NCBI GenBank assembly: GCA_902518955.1 | Contig: CABYIR010000008.1 | Span: 1 to 50,597 of the forward strand | DNA from: an uncultured Pelagibacteraceae bacterium | GTDB taxonomy: Bacteria > Pseudomonadota > Alphaproteobacteria > Pelagibacterales > AG-422-B15 | Length of the DNA stretch: 50,597 bases | Direction of reading: 5' to 3' | Shown here: piece after piece, positions 16,950 through 28,079 of the stretch | Numbering within the stretch: position 1 is the stretch's first letter | Layout of the letters: each line of letters starts with the position of its first letter | Translations under genes and position numbers: made by a program | Notes under the pieces: model-generated | Seen by the model: the letters and a program-made list of their open reading frames with translations, nothing else | What the model was told of the DNA's origin: nothing | Databases searched by the model: none

Positions 16950-19760
16950 TTATTCAATTACTTCTTTGCAGCGAATGCATACGTTATCTGTAATTTTAGA
17001 AAAATACTTCCAGCAGCGTTCACATTTTTGACCGTCTACTCTTGAAACTACTACACCAATAGATTTGTCATCGTCTAAAGTATAACTATTTTGGGGTAAG
17101 TCTTCTTTTTTTATTTCTATCTTTGATACAATTGAAACTTGCTCAACCATTTCGTTATTTACTAAATTAATTTTTTTATCATCATTAATGAACAAAATTA
17201 CTGAGGCTTGAAGACTAGATCCAATTGTTTTATTTTTTCTTTCTACTTCAATAGCGCCATTAATTAACCTCTTTAATTTTTTATAAAAACTCCAACTCTC
17301 ATCAAGGTCATTTCTAATCCATGTTTCATCAATCAAACAGAAATTTTCATTGTGTATACTAGTGTTAGATCCCATCCGGCTTTGCCAAGCTTCTTCAATT
17401 GTAAAACATAAAATTGGAGCTAATAATCTCAATAAATGATGAAACAGAATATCAAGGACAGTCTGAGTAGAACGTCTAATTTTTGAGCTCTTTGAGTCAC
17501 AATAAAGAGAGTCTTTTCGAATATCAAAATAAAAGGATGACAATTCATTGGTACAAAAATTGAATATTAAAGTGAATACTTTCTGATATTCAAAAATTTC
17601 ATAATTTTTTAAAACATTTTTTTCTAAGATGGCTAATTGTGATAATATATATTTATCTAAATCAGTAAGATCATTATATTCCAATGAAGAATCTTCTGAA
17701 AAGTCAGATAAATTGCCTAAAATAAATCTTATGGTATTTCTCAGTCTTCTATAAGTATCAACATTACTTTTAATTATTTCTGATCCAATTTTTAAATCTT
17801 CTGAAAAATCACTGTTAGCTACCCACAACCTTAAAATATCCGCACCCGATTTTTCAATCACTTCAGCTGGAGAAACTATATTATTTGACGATTTACTCAT
17901 TTTTGCTCCATCTTCATGTAGAACAAATCCATGAGTCAAAACTGACTCATATGGAGCGGTACCTCTTGTTCCACACGATTCTAAGAGTGATGAGTGAAAC
18001 CATCCTCTATGTTGATCTGTTCCTTCTAGATAAAGAGATGCTGGCCATGGTTCATCATTATCTTCCAATACGAAGGCATGAGTACAGCCAGAATCAAACC
18101 AAACATCTAGGATGTCATCAACCTTTTCAAAATTATTAGGATCTTCGTATCCTTCTAACCACTCCTCTTTAGAATATTTAAACCATGCATCAGACCCCTC
18201 TTCCGCAAATAACTTAATAATCTTTTTATTAAGCTCGGTATTTATAAGAGGAGAGCCTGTTTTCTTCTCATAAAATATAGAAAGTGGAACCCCCCATGCT
18301 CTTTGACGTGATACAACCCAATCAGGTCTATTCTCAATCATAGAAAATATTCTTTTTTTACCTTGATCAGGGAACCATTTCACTTTTTCAATTGAATCTA
18401 GTGCTTTTTTTCTCAATTCATTAGCTTCCATTCCAATAAACCATTGTGGTGTATTGCGAAAAATAACGGGCGCTTTTGATCTCCACGAATGAGGATAGCT
18501 ATGACGAAGGGAACCTTTTCCTACTAGCGCTTTATTATTTTTTAATTCAATGATTACAGCAACGTTTGCTTCAGCATCAGACCCATCTTCATTAAAAATT
18601 TTTTTACCTGCAAAAATTGGAACATGATCAAAATATTTTCCATCACCATCAACTGTTTCAGGAACATCAATATTATTCTTGATGCCTAATTCATAGTCAT
18701 CTGGACCATGTCCAGGTGCGATATGTACAAGTCCTGTTCCTTGATCAAGAGTAACATAATCTGCCGAATATAATTTTACATTAAAATCATATCCACCATC
18801 CCTAAATGGATGAGAGCATTTTAAACTGCTAATATCGTCAATATCTTTTATTTTATTGAAAGATTTAATTCTACACTCTGATTTTACCGCTTCCTCAAGA
18901 TCTGATGCAAGTATCAATAAGTCACCCTTTTGTGCATGACTATCATCAGAAATATCATCTACCTTAAATAAAGAATATTTTATATCTTTGCCAAAAGCTA
19001 TCGCTCTATTTCCAGGAATAGTCCAAGGCGTAGTTGTCCAAATTACGACTGATGCATTTAATAAATCTGGATCATTTGACTCTAAGATTGGAAACTTTAC
19101 GTATATCCAAGTTGACTTATGTTCTTTGTACTCAATTTCAGCTTCTGCTAATGCAGTTTTTTCAACTGTCGACCACATTACAGGCTTGGAACCTCTAAAC
19201 AAACTTCCATTTTCTAAAAATTTAAAAAATTCTTTTACAATAGTAGACTCTGCATTGAAAGACATGGTCGTGTATGGATTTGACCAATCTCCAATCACTC
19301 CAAGTCTAATAAACTCTTCTCGCTGTATATCTATCCATTTGGAAGCAAACTCTCTACATTCTTTTCTAAATTGAATAATATCAACTTCATCTTTATTTAA
19401 TCCTTTTTCCCTATATTGCTCCTCAATCTTCCATTCAATTGGTAGTCCATGGCAATCCCAGCCAGGAATATATGAACTATCTTTATTTAACATTTGTTGT
19501 GATCGAACAACAAAATCTTTTAAAATTTTATTTAGAGCGTGACCTATATGAAGATGTCCATTTGCATATGGTGGGCCATCGTGTAAAACAAATTTCTCTT
19601 TTCCTTTTGATTGATTGCGTAAAGACTCATAAATCTTTTTTTCAGACCATTGATTTAAGATTAATGGCTCTTGCTCTGGAAGGCCAGCTCTCATAGCAAA
19701 GCTTGTTTTAGGTAAAAACAATGTTTCGCTAAAATCTATTTTTTCATCCTTAGCTGTCAT
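16950..19760 (-). CDS. ileS: Isoleucyl-tRNA synthetase
   Basis: Class I aminoacyl-tRNA synthetase of 936 residues, bacterial type. It has PPYANGHLHIGH with HIGH at 71-74, an editing domain with the WTTTPWTIPG block (241-250), KMSKS at 620-624, and a C-terminal zinc-binding tail with Cys 913, 916, 928 and 931. The presence of the zinc tail places it with the standard IleS1 type. It lies between ribF (5 bp gap) and lspA, a widely conserved order. Confidence 0.97.
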   Translation of the reverse strand: MTAKDEKIDFSETLFLPKTSFAMRAGLPEQEPLILNQWSEKKIYESLRNQSKGKEKFVLHDGPPYANGHLHIGHALNKILKDFVVRSQQMLNKDSSYIPGWDCHGLPIEWKIEEQYREKGLNKDEVDIIQFRKECREFASKWIDIQREEFIRLGVIGDWSNPYTTMSFNAESTIVKEFFKFLENGSLFRGSKPVMWSTVEKTALAEAEIEYKEHKSTWIYVKFPILESNDPDLLNASVVIWTTTPWTIPGNRAIAFGKDIKYSLFKVDDISDDSHAQKGDLLILASDLEEAVKSECRIKSFNKIKDIDDISSLKCSHPFRDGGYDFNVKLYSADYVTLDQGTGLVHIAPGHGPDDYELGIKNNIDVPETVDGDGKYFDHVPIFAGKKIFNEDGSDAEANVAVIIELKNNKALVGKGSLRHSYPHSWRSKAPVIFRNTPQWFIGMEANELRKKALDSIEKVKWFPDQGKKRIFSMIENRPDWVVSRQRAWGVPLSIFYEKKTGSPLINTELNKKIIKLFAEEGSDAWFKYSKEEWLEGYEDPNNFEKVDDILDVWFDSGCTHAFVLEDNDEPWPASLYLEGTDQHRGWFHSSLLESCGTRGTAPYESVLTHGFVLHEDGAKMSKSSNNIVSPAEVIEKSGADILRLWVANSDFSEDLKIGSEIIKSNVDTYRRLRNTIRFILGNLSDFSEDSSLEYNDLTDLDKYILSQLAILEKNVLKNYEIFEYQKVFTLIFNFCTNELSSFYFDIRKDSLYCDSKSSKIRRSTQTVLDILFHHLLRLLAPILCFTIEEAWQSRMGSNTSIHNENFCLIDETWIRNDLDESWSFYKKLKRLINGAIEVERKNKTIGSSLQASVILFINDDKKINLVNNEMVEQVSIVSKIEIKKEDLPQNSYTLDDDKSIGVVVSRVDGQKCERCWKYFSKITDNVCIRCKEVIE

Positions 19761-19765
19761 GTTAA

Positions 19766-20725
19766 TTATCTTAAGATTTGTTTTGCTTTTAAAATATCTT
19801 CATTTAATTGTATTTTTAGAGAGTCGATACCTGAAAATTTTTTTTCATTGCGTATGAAATCAATAAAACTCACTTTTAAAGTAGAATTATAAATATTCAA
19901 ATTAAAATCAAATAAATATACTTCTAATAATGGCTTTTTTTTATTAAATGTAGGTCGAATTCCAAAATTTGCTATACCTTTATAATCCATATTTCTTTTA
20001 CTTTTATTAATAATTTGAACTGTTACAGCATAGACGCCATAGTTTGGTTGAGAGTAACCTTCAATTTCTATATTAGCTGTAGGAAATCCAATGTGTCTCC
20101 CTCTTTGATCTCCTTTTATAACCTTTCCAAAGATAAACCATGATCTTCCTAATATTTTGTTTGCTAATTTTATTTTTCCATTTTCAATTGCTAATCTGAC
20201 ATTTGAAGAAGAAAATATTTTTTTCTTGAAGTGTTTTGCTAATGAAACCGGAAGCTTAAAAATATTTACAGGGGAAACTATAAAATCATTCTTCTTTCCA
20301 AAATCTTTTAAGTATTTATAGTCACCGCTTCTATTGGCACCAAACTTAAAGTTCTTTCCTACAAAAATATATTTCATTTGAATTCCATCACGTAGTATTT
20401 TGCTACAAAAATAATGAGGAGTCATTTTTGCAACTGAGCTAGAAAATTTTAGTATGATTACGTAATCTACCCCATAATTTTTTAGGATTTCACACCTTTT
20501 ATCAATTTGAGTGAGTAAAAAATTTCTTTTTTCTTTCTTAAAAAAAATTTTTGGATGAGGATCAAATAGCAATACTCCAACTTTTTTATTTCTTTTTGAC
20601 TGAATTTTTTTTGCAGAATTAATTATTTTTTGATGACCTAGGTGAATGCCATCAAAATTCCCTAATAAGAGAATCGAGTCCTTAGTATGTTCTGCTATAG
20701 ACTTATAATTAGTAAAAATTTTCAT
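19766..20725 (-). CDS. ribF: Bifunctional riboflavin kinase/FMN adenylyltransferase
   Basis: Makes FMN and FAD from riboflavin. The N-terminal nucleotidyltransferase has GNFDGIHLGH at 22-31 and VGKNFKFG at 122-129. The SSNVR segment near 172-177 corresponds to the ISSTxIR-type motif. The C-terminal kinase domain has GFPTAN at 213-218, NYGVYAV, and a GIANFGIRPTF block. The 319-residue length is normal. It overlaps the upstream HAD gene by 4 bp and precedes ileS. Confidence 0.95.
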   Translation of the reverse strand: MKIFTNYKSIAEHTKDSILLLGNFDGIHLGHQKIINSAKKIQSKRNKKVGVLLFDPHPKIFFKKEKRNFLLTQIDKRCEILKNYGVDYVIILKFSSSVAKMTPHYFCSKILRDGIQMKYIFVGKNFKFGANRSGDYKYLKDFGKKNDFIVSPVNIFKLPVSLAKHFKKKIFSSSNVRLAIENGKIKLANKILGRSWFIFGKVIKGDQRGRHIGFPTANIEIEGYSQPNYGVYAVTVQIINKSKRNMDYKGIANFGIRPTFNKKKPLLEVYLFDFNLNIYNSTLKVSFIDFIRNEKKFSGIDSLKIQLNEDILKAKQILR

Positions 20726-21582
20726 AATTTAAGAGATTTAACTATATTTATCTGATCAGGCACCTGATCAATATATGAATTAAAAAAATTTTTAATATTA
20801 ATTGTATTGATGATTTCGTCTTTGTGAATTCCTGTTTCAACAAAAATAGAATTAATACCAAAATTATTAGCTCCCTTTATATCTGTTCTAAGACTATCAC
20901 CTATTGCTATCATTTGAGATTTGTTTTCAATAAGTCCCTCGGCAAGGGCACTTTCTAGAACGTGAGAGTATATTTCTTGATATGGCTTTCCATAATATCT
21001 TACCTTACCTCCTAACTCAGAATAAAATTCAGCAATACTTCCTGCACAAAATATTTTCTTTTCTCCTCTAATAACCATCAGATCAGGATTAGCGCATACC
21101 ATTGGTAAATTCAGTTGAATCATCTCTGATAAAACATTTTTATAGTCTTTTGGAGTCTGTTGTTCATCGTCATCAAAACCTGTGCATAAAACAAAATCAG
21201 CATTATTTAATGTCTCAACTTTTTCAATTTGAATATCTTCTAAAAGGTCATAATCTTTAGGTGGTCCAAGATGAAAGTACTTATAACCATGATTTAATTT
21301 ATTAATCATATTTATAGTGATATCTCCTGAAGATACTATTGAATGAAATAGATTTTTTGAAAGGCCAAGCTTCTCTATTAATCCTGACTCAACGACTGAA
21401 TTAGGCCTTGGAGCATTAGAAATAAAAATTACTTTTATTTTTCGTTCATTCATATGCTCAAGAAAAACTTTGCTATCTAAGAAAACTTCCTTGCCATTAT
21501 GAATAACACCCCATAAATCGCAAAGAATAACTTTTGAGTCTTCAATAAAATTATTAATGTCTTCGATGTGATTAATTAACAT
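20722..21582 (-). CDS. TIGR01459-type HAD-superfamily hydrolase
   Basis: A HAD hydrolase of the NagD-like class IIA, 286 residues from an ATG at 21582. A longer frame to 21645 lacks conserved sequence before this Met. The nucleophile motif is DLWGVIHNG from D22, the second motif is ISNAPRP, and the C-terminal metal motif is GDSLRTDIKGA followed by GINSIFVETGIH. This matches the alphaproteobacterial TIGR01459 family of unknown substrate. It is translationally coupled to ribF by a 4 bp overlap, which could hint at dephosphorylation of a flavin-related phosphate, but that is speculation. Confidence 0.85.
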   Translation of the reverse strand: MLINHIEDINNFIEDSKVILCDLWGVIHNGKEVFLDSKVFLEHMNERKIKVIFISNAPRPNSVVESGLIEKLGLSKNLFHSIVSSGDITINMINKLNHGYKYFHLGPPKDYDLLEDIQIEKVETLNNADFVLCTGFDDDEQQTPKDYKNVLSEMIQLNLPMVCANPDLMVIRGEKKIFCAGSIAEFYSELGGKVRYYGKPYQEIYSHVLESALAEGLIENKSQMIAIGDSLRTDIKGANNFGINSIFVETGIHKDEIINTINIKNFFNSYIDQVPDQINIVKSLKL

Positions 21583-21593
21583 AAATTTTAATA

Positions 21594-21623
21594 TTGCATA
21601 TTTTGAATTTAATAACCTATAAT
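21594..21623 (+). promoter_or_regulatory. Predicted sigma70-type promoter of the SDR gene
   Basis: TTGCAT at 21594-21599 and a perfect TATAAT at 21618-21623 are separated by 18 bp. A start point near 21630 would leave a leader of about 19 nt before the ATG at 21649. The same gap must also hold the divergent promoter for the HAD-ribF-ileS run. Confidence 0.55.
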
Positions 21624-21648
21624 AAACAAATAACTTTTGTATCAACTT

Positions 21649-22422
21649 ATGTCATCTCTTTTTGATCTAACTGGAAAAAATGCAATAATTACTGGGTCTT
21701 CTAGAGGCATTGGTAAAGCAATTGCTCATCGAATGGCACAACATGGCGCAAAGGTTGTCATAACCAGTCGGAAGCTTGATGCGTGTGAAAAGGTTTCTGC
21801 TGAAATAAATAATGAATTTGGTAGCGATTCATCTATTGCTATCGCATGCAATATTTCTGATAAAGATCAATTAAAAAACTTATACGCCAAATCAAAAGAA
21901 TGGTGTGGTGATATTAGTACCCTTGTTTGTAATGCTGCAGTAAATCCATATTTTGGTCCATCAATTAACACTCCTGATGAAGCTTTTGAAAAAATAATGA
22001 AATCAAATGTTCAAAGTAATTTTTGGCTATGTAATGAAGCTTTGCCTGACATGACATCAATGAAATCTGGCTCTATAATTATTATATCTTCGATTGCGGG
22101 ACTTCAAGGAACTCCTGTTCTTGGAGCATATGCAATTTCTAAGGCAGCTGACTCACAGCTCGCTAGAAATATAGCTGTTGAATATGGCATGAATAATGTT
22201 AGAGCAAATTGCATTTCACCTGGATTAATTAAGACAGACTTTGCAAGGGCTCTATGGGAAAACGAAAGTATTTTAAAGGCAGCTACTTCCCATTCAGCTT
22301 TAAAAAGAATTGGAATGCCTGATGAGATCGCTGGGGCCGCTGTTTTTTTAGCGTCTGAAGCAGGAGCATTTGTGACAGGTCAAAACCTCATTATCAATGG
22401 TGGCGAAGCACCCGGCCTCTAA
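21649..22422 (+). CDS. Short-chain dehydrogenase/reductase (SDR)
   Basis: A classical NAD(P)-dependent SDR of 257 residues. The ATG at 21649 is preferred over an in-frame TTG at 21637 because it follows the promoter-like TATAAT at a normal distance and gives a standard N-terminus. Motifs are TGSSRGIG at 15-22, NAA at 95-97, catalytic Ser147/148, Tyr161 and Lys165 (YAISK), and the C-terminal GGEAPGL ending. An Arg at position 41 after the second beta strand suggests NADP preference. It appears monocistronic between a divergent hydrolase and groES. The substrate is unknown. Confidence 0.88.
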   Translation: MSSLFDLTGKNAIITGSSRGIGKAIAHRMAQHGAKVVITSRKLDACEKVSAEINNEFGSDSSIAIACNISDKDQLKNLYAKSKEWCGDISTLVCNAAVNPYFGPSINTPDEAFEKIMKSNVQSNFWLCNEALPDMTSMKSGSIIIISSIAGLQGTPVLGAYAISKAADSQLARNIAVEYGMNNVRANCISPGLIKTDFARALWENESILKAATSHSALKRIGMPDEIAGAAVFLASEAGAFVTGQNLIINGGEAPGL

Positions 22423-22482
22423 GAAATCTTCAATTTGTAAAAAAAGCTTATTTTTTTGCATAAATCAAAGAAATATCCACCT

Positions 22483-22512
22483 CTTGACAGTTAGGTTCAC
22501 AATCACTATATG
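22483..22512 (+). promoter_or_regulatory. Predicted groESL promoter
   Basis: TTGACA at 22484-22489 and TATATG at 22507-22512 are 17 bp apart. The -35 region reads CTTGAC, which also fits the alphaproteobacterial heat-shock sigma (RpoH) preference. No CIRCE repeat (TTAGCACTC-N9-GAGTGCTAA) is visible in the 146 bp upstream of groES, so heat-shock control by RpoH is more likely than HrcA control. Confidence 0.5.
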
Positions 22513-22554
22513 CCATGTTAGTTAGCATAAAATGCAACTATAAATTTAAATATT

Positions 22555-22559
22555 AGGAG
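22555..22559 (+). promoter_or_regulatory. Strong ribosome binding site of groES
   Basis: AGGAG lies 9 nt before the groES ATG. Strong Shine-Dalgarno sequences are scarce in this window, so this one and the AAGGAG at 22899-22904 (8 nt before groEL) mark highly translated genes. Confidence 0.7.
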
Positions 22560-22568
22560 ACAAAAACA

Positions 22569-22889
22569 ATGGATTTTCGCCCTTTACACGACAGAGTCTT
22601 AGTTAGAAGACTTGATAGCGAAGAAAAAACTGCAGGTGGAATAATTATTCCAGACACAGCTCAAGAAAAACCTCAAGAAGGTGAGATTATTGCTGTTGGA
22701 TCAGGCAATAAAAGTGAAGATGGCAAAGTTACGCCCTTGGATCTGTCTGTAGGTGATAAAGTATTATTCGGCAAATGGTCGGGAACGGAAGTTAAGATCA
22801 ATGGTGAAGAGCTTTGCATAATGAAAGAGTCAGACATCATGGGAATAATCACTACAAAAGCTAAAGCTAAATCAAAAAAGAAAAAATAA
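22569..22889 (+). CDS. groES: Co-chaperonin GroES
   Basis: The 10 kDa co-chaperonin that caps GroEL. It has the [11 protein letters not shown]-terminus, the mobile loop around [17 protein letters not shown], and [15 protein letters not shown]. At 106 residues it is about 10 longer than usual, because of a C-terminal lysine-rich tail ([10 protein letters not shown]). A strong RBS precedes it and groEL follows after 23 bp. Confidence 0.97.
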   Translation: MDFRPLHDRVLVRRLDSEEKTAGGIIIPDTAQEKPQEGEIIAVGSGNKSEDGKVTPLDLSVGDKVLFGKWSGTEVKINGEELCIMKESDIMGIITTKAKAKSKKKK

Positions 22890-22900
22890 TATTTCAATAA

Positions 22901-24571
<1,671 letters not shown>

Positions 24572-24592
24572 TTCAACCTAATTTAAGTTATA

Positions 24593-24622
24593 AAAAAACC
24601 CAGCTGATGCTGGGTTTTTTTT
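24593..24622. terminator. Bidirectional rho-independent terminator
   Basis: A perfect stem AACCCAGC / GCTGGGTT with a TGAT loop (24597-24616) is flanked by A-runs on the left and T-runs on the right. It can therefore terminate groEL on + and hisG on -. It is the clearest terminator in the window. Confidence 0.9.
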
Positions 24623-25325
24623 ATTTAATTAGATGGATAAAATAATTACACACTTCATTTAAATTATCATTCCAATCAATGCTTTTTGATTTAAAAATTG
24701 CAGCAGAAGATTTTAATATTAATCCATCATCGAGTACTCGTAAATTATTAGCCTTCAGGGTTCGTCCGGTAGATGTTATATCTGAAATGATATCTGCAAA
24801 TCCATTAAATGGAGCACTTTCGGTAGAACCATGACTTTCTACAGTCCTATAATCGACTACACCTCGATTTGAAAAAAAACTATTAGTAAGATTCGGATAC
24901 TTAGTTGCTACTCTAATTCTTTTTGAAGTTTTCATTCTTTGAAAATTGCTTACTTCTTCAAGGTCAGCCATACTTATGACATCGATCCATAAATTTGGAA
25001 TTGCAACAACTAAATCTGCCTTACCAAAGTCTAATTGTAATAATTTATCTACTTTTGCATCAAAATTTCTAATCTTCTCTTGAACTAAATCATCACATGT
25101 CAATCCTAGGTGAATAGACCCCTCATCAAGGCGACCAGTGATTTCTTTTGCTGACAAAAAATAAATTAATAAATTATCTAAACCATCAATTGTAGCTAGA
25201 TAATTTCGATCTTCAGTTTGATTAGATATCTTGATGTTTTTAGATACAAATAGAGCATCTAAATCTTTTCTCAGACGACCCTTACTTGGAAGAGCTATTT
25301 TAATTTTATCTTTATTGTCAAACAT
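24621..25325 (-). CDS. hisG: ATP phosphoribosyltransferase catalytic subunit, short form
   Basis: First step of histidine synthesis, condensing ATP and PRPP. The 234-residue form lacks the C-terminal regulatory domain and needs HisZ. It has ALPSKGRL at 11-18, GSTE at 166-169 and the PRPP loop DITSTGRTL at 182-190. It overlaps hisZ by 8 bp, so the two subunits are translationally coupled. The 3' end touches the shared terminator with groEL. Confidence 0.94.
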   Translation of the reverse strand: MFDNKDKIKIALPSKGRLRKDLDALFVSKNIKISNQTEDRNYLATIDGLDNLLIYFLSAKEITGRLDEGSIHLGLTCDDLVQEKIRNFDAKVDKLLQLDFGKADLVVAIPNLWIDVISMADLEEVSNFQRMKTSKRIRVATKYPNLTNSFFSNRGVVDYRTVESHGSTESAPFNGFADIISDITSTGRTLKANNLRVLDDGLILKSSAAIFKSKSIDWNDNLNEVCNYFIHLIK

Positions 25326-26454
25326 TGGTTAAAGCCTTCAAAATATTATTATTATCTGTAGCAAAACCCACTGCTGAGAATTGATCTTTATCTTCAAGGG
25401 CGTTTAAAAGCTTATCATAACGACCACCAGATATTAGGACATCTGAATTAAGATCATTTGTTATCTCAAAAATTATACCATCATAAAATTCAATCGAATG
25501 GCCAAAGTCACAATCGAAATAAATTGGTTTAGCTGATATTTTTATTAGATTAGATGATAGTTGATTTATCATTTCTTGTCCCACATCAAACCTTTGAATA
25601 TCAAAATCATTTATAAATTTATTCATTTGGTCATCGATTTTTTGAATTGGACCATTTAAAGAAAGAAACTCATTAATAACTTTTTGAATTTCTTTTCCTT
25701 GTTTTGAAGATACAATACTCTCACTTTTAAGATTAAAACGGGAGGCAATTTCATCAATTGTTCTTGATCCAGTTTTTAACTGATCTTCATTTAGTAAAAT
25801 ATCCTTTATTTCTTCATTGACTATTTTATCATCTTCAAAAATATCTCTGATGATATTTGATTTTCTCTCTTTATCATATCCAACTCCATCACTAATACGA
25901 TTTAACAACTTATCAAAATAATCTCGACGATAAAAATGTCTCAATAGTCTTTGCTTCCACCTTTGGGGGAGATCAAGAGAATTTATAAATAAATTAAATA
26001 ATGAAATACTACTAATGCGTATACTAAAATCATTTATACCAATTTGATTCATAGTTTCTATCGCTAGATTTATTGCCTGAAACTCCTTTTCAAAATTGGA
26101 TATTTTAGAACTATCTTTATATATAATTTCAATACCTGACTGATTTAATTCAAGAGACTGTTCAGTAGAAGTCAGTGAGGATCTAAATACTGGACCACTG
26201 TAGCATAGTTGTCCATTTTCAAATTTATTTATATTTTCAAGAAAATGCTTACAAGTAGGTATAGTTAGATCAGGACGAAGGCACATTTCATCGCCAGAAT
26301 TATTCGTAAATGAAAACATTCTTCGTCTTATATCTTCTCCAGACGTTTCATAAAATAACTCGGAATTATAAACTAATGGAAGATCCACATACTGAAAATT
26401 ATTTTCAGTAAATAAATTTTTTAGGAAAATGTTTATATCTTGGATAGAGTTCAT
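25318..26454 (-). CDS. hisZ: ATP phosphoribosyltransferase regulatory subunit
   Basis: A HisRS-like paralogue that activates and regulates the short HisG. The 378-residue protein retains the class II synthetase fold: CLRPDLTIPTCKHF corresponds to the HisRS RYDLTAP motif, and ISGGRYDKLL matches the HisRS motif near the active site. It lacks the C-terminal anticodon-binding domain, as expected for HisZ. It lies between hisS (4 bp gap) and hisG (8 bp overlap). Confidence 0.92.
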   Translation of the reverse strand: MNSIQDINIFLKNLFTENNFQYVDLPLVYNSELFYETSGEDIRRRMFSFTNNSGDEMCLRPDLTIPTCKHFLENINKFENGQLCYSGPVFRSSLTSTEQSLELNQSGIEIIYKDSSKISNFEKEFQAINLAIETMNQIGINDFSIRISSISLFNLFINSLDLPQRWKQRLLRHFYRRDYFDKLLNRISDGVGYDKERKSNIIRDIFEDDKIVNEEIKDILLNEDQLKTGSRTIDEIASRFNLKSESIVSSKQGKEIQKVINEFLSLNGPIQKIDDQMNKFINDFDIQRFDVGQEMINQLSSNLIKISAKPIYFDCDFGHSIEFYDGIIFEITNDLNSDVLISGGRYDKLLNALEDKDQFSAVGFATDNNNILKALTNV

Positions 26455-26458
26455 GAAA

Positions 26459-27850
26459 TTATTTTTTAATAATTTTTAATACAGAAGATATTAAGTTCTG
26501 ACGTTCAATATTTATTTGTCCTGCTTTACTTTCTTTCCACTCATCTCTTTCACTTATTTGTTTTGAAATTTCCTTTCCAGCTGACAGATCTTTGATTGAT
26601 AGCACTCCCTTTTCAAGCTCTTCATCGCCTGCAATAATTGCAATTGAAGCATTGCGTTTGTCACAATATTTAAGTTGCTTACCAAGATTTTGAGATCCAA
26701 ATGAAATCTCACATGGAATATTGTTATTTCTTAACTCTTCAGCGATCTTGACATATTCGCTTAGATTTTCATTGTTCATATTAATGATTACAACCAATGG
26801 ACTCTCTGAAACATCAAAATTATTTCTTTGCTGCAATGCATAAACCAATCGATCAACCCCAATAGAAATACCAGTTGCTGGAACATCTTCTTTTCCAAAT
26901 CGTGAAATTAATTTATCGTATCTACCTCCTCCAGCAACAGAGCCGAAAACAACATCTACGCCCTTATTATTCTTTACCTTGAATAATAATTCTGCCTCGA
27001 AAACCATTCCAGTATAATAATCAAGTCCCCTAACGACTGATGGATCAAAATCAATCGATAAATTTGGGAAGTTAGATAAATAATTTTCAAAATCTAAAAT
27101 TTGTTCATTTGATTTATCTCCATTTTTTATAAATTGGACGATTAACTCTGCTTGCTCATCCGTTAGGCCAACCCCACTCATCACATCACCTGACTGATCT
27201 TTTCGCCCAGTTGTAAGCAGCTCTCTAACTCCATCCTCACCAAACCGATCGAGCTTATCTATGGCCCTTAACACGTCTGAAATCTGGTTTAATGGAATAT
27301 CAGTTTCATTAAACAAATCATTCCAAATCATTCTATTAGAATATTTAATTCTATAATCATTTGAACTGAGGCCAAGTTTCTCAAAAATTTTAGCAACCAT
27401 AACGCAAAGCTCTGCATCAATATTAGTACTTTGAACACCAATGACATCTGCATCAAATTGTCTAAATTCTCTAAACCGTCCTGGTCCAGGTTTTTCATTT
27501 CTCCAAACATTTCCACTCTGATAGCGTTTAAACGGCTTTACAATATTTTGATAATTAGCTGCAATAAAACGAGCTAATGGTGCTGTGAGATCGTACCGTA
27601 AAGATATCCATTGATTATCTTCATCTTGAATTGAAAATACTCCACCACTTGGACGATCAATATCAGGCAAGAATTTTCCTAAGGCATCTGTAAATTCAAA
27701 TGCAGGAGTTTCCAACTCTCTAAATCCAAAATTTTGACACACTTCTTCTATTGTCTTCGAAACTTTTTTTCGAACACTAATTGTAGTCTCGTCATTATCT
27801 TTAAATCCTTTTGGCAATACAGCCTTAGGATTTTTTTGTTCTTTTTTCAT
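26459..27850 (-). CDS. hisS: Histidyl-tRNA synthetase, alphaproteobacterial/eukaryote-like type
   Basis: Class II synthetase of 463 residues. Active-site motifs are RYDLTAPLARF at 85-95, RNEKPGPGRFREF from 117 with QFDADVIG, RGLDYYTG at 274-281 and GGGRYD at 307-312, plus a C-terminal anticodon-binding domain. The GPGR..REFRQFDAD motif 2 region is of the divergent type found in many alphaproteobacteria. The tRNA-His gene at 30274-30350 lacks the usual G-1:C73 pair, which fits co-evolution with this enzyme type. It is first in the operon with hisZ and hisG. Confidence 0.95.
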   Translation of the reverse strand: MKKEQKNPKAVLPKGFKDNDETTISVRKKVSKTIEEVCQNFGFRELETPAFEFTDALGKFLPDIDRPSGGVFSIQDEDNQWISLRYDLTAPLARFIAANYQNIVKPFKRYQSGNVWRNEKPGPGRFREFRQFDADVIGVQSTNIDAELCVMVAKIFEKLGLSSNDYRIKYSNRMIWNDLFNETDIPLNQISDVLRAIDKLDRFGEDGVRELLTTGRKDQSGDVMSGVGLTDEQAELIVQFIKNGDKSNEQILDFENYLSNFPNLSIDFDPSVVRGLDYYTGMVFEAELLFKVKNNKGVDVVFGSVAGGGRYDKLISRFGKEDVPATGISIGVDRLVYALQQRNNFDVSESPLVVIINMNNENLSEYVKIAEELRNNNIPCEISFGSQNLGKQLKYCDKRNASIAIIAGDEELEKGVLSIKDLSAGKEISKQISERDEWKESKAGQINIERQNLISSVLKIIKK

Positions 27851-28079
27851 ACATTCATATTTTTAGTATCTCTATAATACTATATTTTGTTTAATGGTAT
27901 AAGGGGTCGTGGTCTGCTAGTAGTTTTTTTCTAGCAAACTTATATATGTGCGGTGTGATGTTTAAAGTTAAACATAAGCTAGGATTTGCATTATTTAGTG
28001 TAAAAAGTCAAATATAATTGAAATTTTGTATATATGACCAATATTGTGTATTGTAATACCTTTAAATCTCCTCATTTTT

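Noticed and set aside
18988-19374. 128-codon plus-strand frame inside ileS
   Set aside because: Shadow of the ileS editing domain; no RBS or family motif.
22438-22462. A-run/T-run pair after the SDR gene, a possible terminator
   Set aside because: The stem is almost all A:T with no GC core, so it is not a convincing rho-independent terminator.
22423-22568. CIRCE operator upstream of groES
   Set aside because: I looked for TTAGCACTC and its inverted partner and found neither.
27916-27935. GCTAG...CTAGC hairpin between hisS and the MFS gene
   Set aside because: The stem is only 5 bp with a 10 nt loop and it lies between divergent genes, so neither a terminator nor a riboswitch is supported.
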